From: Rhodanobacter sp. MP7CTX1 | Lineage (GTDB): Bacteria; Pseudomonadota; Gammaproteobacteria; Xanthomonadales; Rhodanobacteraceae | Direction: 5' to 3' | DNA: 64,000 nt | Assembly: GCF_014205795.1 (NCBI RefSeq) | Contig: NZ_JACHCN010000002.1 | Location: 372,001 to 436,000, forward strand | Shown here: positions 60,331-64,000 of the stretch, in pieces | How positions within the stretch are numbered: position 1 is the first letter of the stretch | How the letters are laid out: every line of letters begins with the position of its first letter | Translations under genes and position numbers: made by a program | The notes under the pieces: model-generated | Database searches by the model: none | Seen by the model: the letters and a program-made list of their open reading frames with translations, nothing else | What the model was told of the DNA's origin: nothing

Positions 60331-62445
60331 TCACGCGTGCACATAGCGCGCGGCGCCGCCGATCCAGCGCTCGATCAACCGCTCGGTCTGCAATGGATGC
60401 TTCGCCAGCATCCGTTCACCAACCTGCTGCACGGCGGGCAGCAAATGGGCGTCGCGCGCAAGATCGGCGATGCGAAAACTCAGCTGGCCAGTCTGTCGGG
60501 TGCCGAGTACTTCACCCGGACCGCGCAGTTCCAGATCCTTCTCGGCAATGCGGAAACCGTCGCTGGTTTCACGCATCACCTGCAGCCGCTCGCGTGCGAG
60601 CTGACCGAGTGGCGGCTGATACAGCAGCACACAGTTGGAAGCGAGCATGCCGCGACCGACCCGACCGCGCAATTGATGCAGCTGGGCCAGCCCGAGTCGC
60701 TCACTGTTCTCGATCACCATCAGGCTGGCGTTAGGCACATCCACGCCAACCTCGATCACGGTAGTCGCCACCAGCACGGACAGCTCGCCGCTCTTGAACG
60801 CATCCATCACGGCCTGCTTTTCCTTCGGCTTCATGCGACCGTGGATCAAACCGACCTTGAAGCCGGTCAGAGCGGCCGACAGTTCGGCGTGTGCCACTTC
60901 GGCCGCTTGCGCGCGCAGCTGTTCGGACTCCTCGATCAACGTGCACACCCAATACACCTGCCGCCCTTCACCGCAGGCGGCGTGAATGCGTTCGATCACG
61001 TCGAACCGGCGCGCATTCGAAATAGCGATGGTCTGTACTGGCGTGCGACCGGGTGGCAGCTCGTCAATCGATGACACGTCCAGATCGGCATATGCACTCA
61101 TCGCCAACGTTCGCGGGATGGGCGTAGCGGTCAGCACCAGTTGATGCGGCACCTGCTCGCCTTCCTTGCCTTTGTCGCGCAGTGCCAGTCGCTGCTGCAC
61201 ACCGAAGCGGTGCTGCTCGTCGACGATCACCAATCCGAGCCGCGCAAACGCAACGCCTTCCTGCATCAGCGCGTGCGTTCCGATCACCACCGGCGCTCCC
61301 GCAGCGACCCGCGCGAGCGCGGCCGTACGGGCCTTGCCGGTGACCTTGCCGGCCAGCCATTCGACATCGACGCCGAGCGGTTGCAGCCAGTGCTGAAAAT
61401 TGCGCAGGTGCTGCTCGGCCAGCAGCTCGGTCGGCGCCATCAGCGCGACCTGATAGCCCGACTCCACCGCGGCCAGGGCGGCCAACGCCGCGACCACGGT
61501 CTTGCCCGAACCGACATCGCCCTGGACCAGCCGCAACATCGGCTTGGACTGCGCGAGATCCTGCGCGACTTCCGCGCCGACGCGCTGCTGCGCTGCCGTC
61601 AACGCGAACGACAAGCCGGCCAGCAACTGCTGACGCAAATGGTGGTCGCCGCCGAGCGCTGGCGCATGTCGCAGACGCACCGCCGCGCGCATGCGCTTCA
61701 GGCTCAGGTGCTGGGTCAGCAACTCTTCGAACGCCAGGCGCTGTTGCGCCGGATGATGGCCGAGCATGAGCTGGCCCAGGTGCGCATCCGGCGGCGGTCG
61801 ATGCACGTACAGCAAGGCATCTCGCAATGATGTCAGACCGTGTTCGGCACACAGCTCGGGTGGGATCAACTCCAGTTGCGCAGCCGGCGGCAGCAACGCG
61901 AGCGCCTTGCCGATCACGCTGGCCAGCCGCTTCTGCCCGAGCCCCTCGGTGGTCGGATAGATCGGGCTCAGCAATTCATCGACCGTGACCGCATCGTCGC
62001 CGCTCAACCGCTGATATTGCGGATGCACCATCTCCAGTCCCTGCGCACCATGCCGTACTTCGCCAAAGCAGAGCAGGCGGGTGCCGGGCAGCAGTTGCTC
62101 GGCCTGCGCCCGATTGAAATGGAAAAAGCGCAGCAGCAGGGTCTGCTGGCTCGCATCGCCGATCGCTACCTTCAACTGCGGGCGATAACGGAAGCCGCGC
62201 TCGACCGCCTCGACCACACCTTCGACCTGCGCCCGCTCGCCTACGCGCAGATCGGCGATGGCGGTGACCCGCGTCTTGTCCTCGTAGCGCAATGGCAGGT
62301 GGAACCAGAGATCCTGCACCCGCTCCAGTCCGAGCCGGGACAGCGCTGCAAGCAGCGAAGGGCCCACGCCGGCAAGCACCGTGACCGGAGCGATGCCCGG
62401 GTCAGTGCCAGCGATGGGAGCGGAACGGGCGGTGCGGGTGGTCAT
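60331..62445 (-). CDS. recG: ATP-dependent DNA helicase RecG
   Basis: A 704-residue helicase that reverses stalled forks and processes recombination intermediates. An N-terminal wedge domain (GVGPSLLAALSRLGLERVQD, LPLRYEDKTRV) is followed by helicase motifs I (LVQGDVGSGKTVVAALAAL), Ia (LMAPTELLAEQHL), II (VIVDEQHRFGVQQR), III (LVLTATPIPRTLAMS), and IV-VI (IHGRMKPKEKQAVMDAFKSG, VIEVGVDVPNASLMVIENSE, QLRGRVGRG). ATG 62445 is chosen; a TTG three codons upstream is also in frame. The spoT-ridA-recG neighbourhood is a variant of the E. coli spoT-trmH-recG order. Confidence 0.95.
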   Translation of the reverse strand: MTTRTARSAPIAGTDPGIAPVTVLAGVGPSLLAALSRLGLERVQDLWFHLPLRYEDKTRVTAIADLRVGERAQVEGVVEAVERGFRYRPQLKVAIGDASQQTLLLRFFHFNRAQAEQLLPGTRLLCFGEVRHGAQGLEMVHPQYQRLSGDDAVTVDELLSPIYPTTEGLGQKRLASVIGKALALLPPAAQLELIPPELCAEHGLTSLRDALLYVHRPPPDAHLGQLMLGHHPAQQRLAFEELLTQHLSLKRMRAAVRLRHAPALGGDHHLRQQLLAGLSFALTAAQQRVGAEVAQDLAQSKPMLRLVQGDVGSGKTVVAALAALAAVESGYQVALMAPTELLAEQHLRNFQHWLQPLGVDVEWLAGKVTGKARTAALARVAAGAPVVIGTHALMQEGVAFARLGLVIVDEQHRFGVQQRLALRDKGKEGEQVPHQLVLTATPIPRTLAMSAYADLDVSSIDELPPGRTPVQTIAISNARRFDVIERIHAACGEGRQVYWVCTLIEESEQLRAQAAEVAHAELSAALTGFKVGLIHGRMKPKEKQAVMDAFKSGELSVLVATTVIEVGVDVPNASLMVIENSERLGLAQLHQLRGRVGRGMLASNCVLLYQPPLGQLARERLQVMRETSDGFRIAEKDLELRGPGEVLGTRQTGQLSFRIADLARDAHLLPAVQQVGERMLAKHPLQTERLIERWIGGAARYVHA

Positions 62446-62539
62446 CACATCCAAGCCTAACCGAGCACGGCCCGTCGCCGTAAGACGGACATCAGCGGGG
62501 ATGTCGCCGACAACTGTCAGCGCTGGCCGCTGGCTGCGA

Positions 62540-62923
62540 TCAGTCCAGCATCATGACCGCGTCGACCTCGACGTGAGCCGCCTTCGGCAGACCCGACACC
62601 TCGATGGTGGAACGCGCCGGGTACGGCGGCTGAAAATATTCGGCCATGACGGCATTGACCGCGGCGAAATTCGCCAGATCGGTGACGTAAATGCCCACCC
62701 GCACGATCTGCGCCAGCGAGCCGCCGGCCGCCTTGGCTACGGCGTCGAGATTGTCGAACACGCGTCGCGTCTGCGCCGTGATATCGCCTTCGACCAGCGC
62801 AGCAGTCGCCGGATCGAGCGGAATCTGGCCCGAGAAATACACCGTGTTGCCATGACGCACGGCCTGCGAATACGGGCCGATAGCGGCCGGTGCCTGATCA
62901 GTGGCGATGATGCTGCGGGACAT
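62540..62923 (-). CDS. ridA: RidA-family enamine/imine deaminase
   Basis: A 127-residue protein of the YjgF/YER057c/UK114 family that hydrolyses reactive enamines from PLP enzymes such as threonine dehydratase. GPYSQAV at about 17-23, [33 protein letters not shown] and the active-site arginine in [20 protein letters not shown] (about Arg105) are present. ATG 62923 has GAGGG 7 bases upstream. The gene is often found next to spoT, as here. Confidence 0.93.
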   Translation of the reverse strand: MSRSIIATDQAPAAIGPYSQAVRHGNTVYFSGQIPLDPATAALVEGDITAQTRRVFDNLDAVAKAAGGSLAQIVRVGIYVTDLANFAAVNAVMAEYFQPPYPARSTIEVSGLPKAAHVEVDAVMMLD

Positions 62924-62962
62924 GGGAAACCCTCGGGCAAAACGCAAGTGTAGAGCGAGCGA

Positions 62963-63035
62963 GGGGCGAGGGACGAGTAGCGAGGGCGCAACCTTGAACT
63001 CTGAGGCGACGCCCTCGCTACTCGCCCCTCGCCCC
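62963..63035. repeat. Long inverted repeat between spoT and ridA
   Basis: Two 26-base arms, GGGGCGAGGGACGAGTAG plus CGAGGGCG on the left and its complement on the right, pair with a single mismatch across a 21-base loop. It is a strong RNA hairpin on the minus strand between two co-directional genes, with no T-run. It may be a processing or stabilising structure, or a REP-like element. Confidence 0.8.
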
Positions 63036-63043
63036 TCCCCGCT

Positions 63044-64000
63044 TTACAACGGATAGCGGTAGGCGCCACTGACCACGCCGGTGCGGCGCACGCGGCGGAT
63101 CACGTCGGCCAGGTGCTTGCGGTTCTTCACTTCCATCGCGAACAGCAGCGTCGCAGCGGCGGCGTCGCGCTCGACGTATTCCACGTTCTCGATATTCGAG
63201 TCGGCCGCGGCGATCGCGGCAGCCACCGTGGCGAGCACGCCGGGACGGTTGATGACTTCGATGCGCAGTTGCGCGCGATAGTCACCCTGCACATCGCGAT
63301 CCCATTCGATCGCCACGCTGCGTTCCGGTGACTTGCGCAATTCGATCACATTCGGGCATTCCTCGCGGTGCACCACGATGCCCTTGCCTGATGACAGGTA
63401 GCCGATAATGTCGTCGCCCGGCAGCGGATGACAGCAATTGGCGAAACTCAGCACACCGCGCTCGGCGCCGGTAATGCGGATTTTCTCCTGCACATGCTGA
63501 GGGGCCTGCGGCAGCTTGCCAGCTTTCTTGCCACGCGACGCGAGCAGTTGGTTGGCGACCACGTCGGGCATTCGGTTGCCCAGCGCAATGTCGGACAGCA
63601 GCTCTTCCAGCCGCTTGAACTTGGATGCCTCGAGGAAGCGATCCAGCACCGCCGCCGGAATACCGTCCAGGCTGCTGCCCAACGCATCCAGCGCGCGATC
63701 GAGCATGCGATGGCCGAAGTCGACCGCGTCCTCGTGCTGCAGATGTTTCAGGTACTGGCGGATCGCGGTGCGCGCCTTGCCGGTGACCACGGATTCCAGC
63801 CACGCCGGATTCGGCATCGCCGACGGCGCGGTGATGATTTCCACCAGCTGGCCGGATTCCAGTCGCGTGCGCAGCGGCAGTAGTTTCTTGTCGACGCGCG
63901 CGGCCACCGCGTGATCGCCGACATCGGTGTGCACGGCGTAGGCAAAGTCCAATGCGGTGGCATTGCGCGGCAGCGAGAGGATGTCGCCGCGCGGAGTGAA
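63044..64000 (-). CDS. spoT: (p)ppGpp synthetase/hydrolase SpoT-type, C-terminal part (partial)
   Basis: The 3' portion of a RelA/SpoT homologue; the 5' end, with the hydrolase and synthetase domains, lies beyond the window. Visible parts are the end of the TGS domain (DFAYAVHTDVGDHAVAARVD, LESGQLVEIITAP), the helical domain (PAWLESVVTGKARTAIRQYL), the zinc-finger-like region with NCCHPLPGDDIIGYLSSGKG and HREECPN, and a terminal ACT domain (AQLRIEVINRPGVLATVAAA). Conserved CC and C residues favour a regulated long RSH protein. SpoT rather than RelA is inferred from the ridA/recG neighbours. Confidence 0.9.
   Translation of the reverse strand, partial: FTPRGDILSLPRNATALDFAYAVHTDVGDHAVAARVDKKLLPLRTRLESGQLVEIITAPSAMPNPAWLESVVTGKARTAIRQYLKHLQHEDAVDFGHRMLDRALDALGSSLDGIPAAVLDRFLEASKFKRLEELLSDIALGNRMPDVVANQLLASRGKKAGKLPQAPQHVQEKIRITGAERGVLSFANCCHPLPGDDIIGYLSSGKGIVVHREECPNVIELRKSPERSVAIEWDRDVQGDYRAQLRIEVINRPGVLATVAAAIAAADSNIENVEYVERDAAAATLLFAMEVKNRKHLADVIRRVRRTGVVSGAYRYPL

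Overview
The window looks like the chromosome of a high-GC gammaproteobacterium of the order Xanthomonadales, most likely Rhodanobacteraceae (Rhodanobacter/Dyella/Frateuria type). This is inferred from a XanA-like phosphohexomutase, a GumD-like initiating transferase, the pilMNOPQ/PBP1A block, a type B L31 protein, and families of GTAG-type and GTGGGAGC-type palindromic repeats. No tRNA, rRNA, CRISPR array, integrase or intact insertion sequence was seen.

Layout. (1) 1-4.8 kb: the thiG end, trmB, a large SLC13-type permease, a gutted nucleotide-sugar dehydrogenase remnant, and the phosphohexomutase xanA. (2) 4.9-28.9 kb: an exopolysaccharide/capsule locus. The leftward arm runs wzb (phosphatase), wzc (tyrosine kinase/co-polymerase), gumD-like, ugd, wzx, GT2, GT4, wzy, GT4, GT4, then a decayed zone, galE and a PAP2 phosphatase. 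The rightward arm carries a gfcA-like peptide, a Wza-like exporter, and gfcB, gfcC and gfcD homologues. Together the arms resemble the E. coli group 4 capsule operon (gfcABCDE-etp-etk) split into two divergent units and joined to a Wzx/Wzy assembly set with a xanthan-type initiator. The distal end (6.6-9.7 kb) is eroded: a frameshifted glycosyltransferase, unexplained minus-strand reading frames, paired palindromic elements, and one secreted propeller-like gene on the opposite strand. (3) 29-41 kb: housekeeping and accessory genes (Rieske protein, Ada-like methyltransferase, EamA transporter, a four-gene MacAB-like ABC efflux operon, FAH hydrolase, mscL, M28 peptidase, MarR regulator, macrodomain protein). 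(4) 41-48.1 kb: a leftward MoxR-DUF58-DUF4381-BatA-BatB/C-BatD operon. (5) 48.3-56.4 kb: leftward pilMNOPQ (type IV pilus alignment complex and secretin), divergent from the PBP1A gene. (6) 56.4-64 kb: a conserved hypothetical gene, gltA, rpmE2, a nucleoside hydrolase, recG, ridA and the 3' part of a spoT-type gene that runs off the end.

How the genes work together. xanA, galE and ugd supply or interconvert sugar nucleotides. The GumD homologue should load the first sugar-phosphate on undecaprenyl phosphate, the glycosyltransferases extend the unit, Wzx flips it and Wzy polymerises it. Wzc and Wzb control chain growth by tyrosine phosphorylation, and Wza with GfcB/C/D exports the polymer. The Bat and Pil operons are tightly packed, with many 1-8 base overlaps. 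Gaps between operons are rich in palindromic or tandem repeats. Start codons are assigned by reading Shine-Dalgarno-like sequences and family N-termini, and several are alternative (GTG, TTG).
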